From contig JAUVKB010000146.1 of NCBI GenBank assembly GCA_030596405.1, forward strand, positions 1 through 5,481: a DNA stretch of 5,481 bases, given 5' to 3'. Shown piece after piece: positions 4,450 to 5,481 of this stretch. The translations under genes were made by a program, and so were the position numbers. Below the pieces are notes generated by a model, which saw only the letters and a list, made by a program, of their open reading frames with translations, was not told where the DNA came from and ran no database searches. This DNA is from Deltaproteobacteria bacterium (GTDB taxonomy: Bacteria > Desulfobacterota > Desulfobacteria > Desulfobacterales > JAUVKB01). Positions within the stretch are counted from its first letter, which is position 1. Every line of letters begins with the position of its first letter.

Positions 4450-5271
4450 CTATTTCATGTCCAATGCCTGAACCCAGATAACCGCATCCTGGGAGAGTTC
4501 TTTGCCGTTGTGTTTGAGATCGCCGCCTGCGCCAAGGGCGGCAAATCCCCACCAGCCGGCTTTTGGAATGCCAAAGGCAAACACGCCGTTTACATCGGCT
4601 TTTATGGTCATGGTAATCATAGCATCATGGGGAGCCTCTACCTTGGCCTCCCTGGCAAAGGCATTACCTGTAACATCATGATTCAGATACTCTACCTCTA
4701 TTTCAGCGCCGGAAACAGGTTTTCCTTTGCAGGTAACAACCCCCCTGAAGACATTTCCGGTCCAGAGGGCATAAGGTTTGTCAAGAGGGACAATTTCGAC
4801 CGGCAGGGGATCGCCTACCCGCGTATCCCAGTCTGTCGGCAAACCGGCCACATTGAATATGACCTTGGTGCAATGCTGGATATAGACATCCTCTGAACCT
4901 TCATAATACGGCGCAGGGACAAAGTAGAAGATATGGTCTCCCATCCCCTTTAATCTTACATTAGCCTCATATGCCCTGCCGCTGTTGGTCAGGCTGGTAA
5001 ACGTAATCGGCTTTAGCTTGTCAAGCAGATTTTTTTTCTTTCCCTTGTACATTTCACCAAAGGCTACAGGCGGATGGATTTTTCCGTTTTCATCCTTTCC
5101 TATGTCCATAGTATGCCCGGCCTCAAATGGATGTGTAAAGATGAGCTTAAGATTGAGTTTTTTCGATTTTGGAACACTGTCCGGGCTGTAAATCATCTGA
5201 AAATGCGCAAATGCGGGAGCGCTGAAAAGCAAAACAGTAAATGCCGCTAAAACAAAAATCATTTTCTTCAT
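4450..5271 (-). CDS. DUF4198 periplasmic protein, NikK-like metal-uptake component
   Basis: 273 residues, starting at an ATG 8 nt after a good GGAG (AAAGGAGA at 5286-5279). Residues 1-22 form a Sec signal peptide: KK, a hydrophobic core, and APAFA before the cut, so the mature protein would start HFQM. The N-terminal domain carries FTHPFEAGHTMDIG (45-58) with His47, His53 and Met55. The middle has YYEGSEDVYIQHCTKVIFNV (122-141) and EIVPLDKPYALWTGNVF. The C-terminal part is a beta-sandwich-like segment, GKPVSGAEIEVEYLN (183-197) to ADVNGVFAFGIPKAGWWGFAAL (225-246). These are DUF4198 hallmarks as I remember them. In deltaproteobacteria such proteins (NikK) accompany ECF-type nickel/cobalt transporters, probably in metal capture in the periplasm. 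The upstream gene looks like the partner NikL, 33 nt away. The family call is strong; the metal and role are inferred. No terminator is seen after the stop. Confidence 0.88.
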   Translation of the reverse strand: MKKMIFVLAAFTVLLFSAPAFAHFQMIYSPDSVPKSKKLNLKLIFTHPFEAGHTMDIGKDENGKIHPPVAFGEMYKGKKKNLLDKLKPITFTSLTNSGRAYEANVRLKGMGDHIFYFVPAPYYEGSEDVYIQHCTKVIFNVAGLPTDWDTRVGDPLPVEIVPLDKPYALWTGNVFRGVVTCKGKPVSGAEIEVEYLNHDVTGNAFAREAKVEAPHDAMITMTIKADVNGVFAFGIPKAGWWGFAALGAGGDLKHNGKELSQDAVIWVQALDMK

Positions 5272-5304
5272 TACATAATCTCCTTTAAATTTTTCATTAA
5301 ATTC

Positions 5305-5481
5305 TTACTCGACGATCTCCTTGCCGCTTACTTCCACCAAATGCCCGGGACCCGCGTCAAATTCAACCTTATACTTGCCGCCCGGTTTTTTGAATGTAAA
5401 CTCGCTGTCTTCATCCATCTTCCCTTTTATAAGAATCTTGCCTGAGGAATCGACAACCCTCATTTCAACTCCGGCAGCAGA
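5305..5481 (-). CDS. NikL-like protein, partial (C-terminal 58 residues; 5' end beyond right edge)
   Basis: Only the C-terminal 58 codons and stop are in the window. They read as a small beta-sandwich resembling a carboxypeptidase-regulatory or bacterial Ig-like fold: VEMRVVDSSGKILIKGKMDE, then SEFTFKKPGGKYKVEFDAGPGH, then LVEVSGKEIVE. The 'DGK..G.D..F.FKKP.GKY.V..DAGPGH..EV' pattern is what I recall from the C-terminal end of NikL/CbiL components of nickel/cobalt ECF transporters in deltaproteobacteria. There the protein also has an N-terminal signal and a membrane anchor, which cannot be seen here. The gene ends 33 nt before the DUF4198 gene on the same strand, so the two are probably co-transcribed. 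Other small periplasmic proteins share this fold, so the assignment rests mainly on the neighbour and the AGPGH motif. Confidence 0.68.
   Translation of the reverse strand, partial: SAAGVEMRVVDSSGKILIKGKMDEDSEFTFKKPGGKYKVEFDAGPGHLVEVSGKEIVE

Noticed and set aside
4295..4552. Open frame on the minus strand across tRNA-Gln
   Set aside because: It is antisense to the tRNA (the arginine-rich 'ETRIRTW' text is typical of tRNA antisense) and overlaps the well-supported DUF4198 gene in another frame.
4510..4896. Open plus-strand frame of 128 codons inside the DUF4198 gene
   Set aside because: It is a shadow of the opposite-strand gene, which has a signal peptide, a Shine-Dalgarno and family motifs; the plus-strand product has none.

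Overview
The window reads as chromosomal DNA from a Gram-negative bacterium. Two lipoproteins, a lytic transglycosylase and a Sec-exported periplasmic protein all imply a periplasm and an outer membrane. From remembered protein similarity only, the flavour is Desulfobacterota (deltaproteobacterial sulfate reducer): the DUF4198/NikK-like protein beside a NikL-like tail, and the small lipoprotein family. That assignment is inference. No transposase, integrase, phage gene, CRISPR array or rRNA is visible.

Left part (1-480, minus strand). A partial small gene runs off the left edge and looks like a ribbon-helix-helix antitoxin or repressor. It has an almost textbook sigma-70 promoter, and an inverted repeat is centred on its -10 box. 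Upstream of it lies tRNA-Leu(CAG), with its own intrinsic terminator and a probable promoter.

Centre (about 606-4301, plus strand). Four closely packed genes look like one transcription unit: a small uncharacterised lipoprotein, moaC (molybdenum cofactor), mltA (murein lytic transglycosylase) and gltX (glutamyl-tRNA synthetase). Spacings are 1 nt, a 4-nt ATGA overlap, and 12 nt. The functions are unrelated, so the grouping looks like housekeeping packing rather than a pathway. A hairpin containing the gltX stop codon is followed by a T-run, and tRNA-Gln(CTG) begins 55 nt after gltX.

Right part (4450-5481, minus strand). This convergent unit has the 3' end of a gene with a NikL-like C-terminus, then a complete DUF4198 protein with a cleavable signal peptide. 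From family knowledge, the pair suggests the extra-cytoplasmic components of an energy-coupling-factor type nickel/cobalt uptake system; the membrane and ATPase genes would lie beyond the right edge.

The most interesting points are the operator wrapped around the -10 box of the putative antitoxin gene, the gltX / tRNA-Gln neighbourhood with its stem-sharing terminator, and the histidine-first mature end of the DUF4198 protein. Nothing in the window shows a clearly new multi-gene system.
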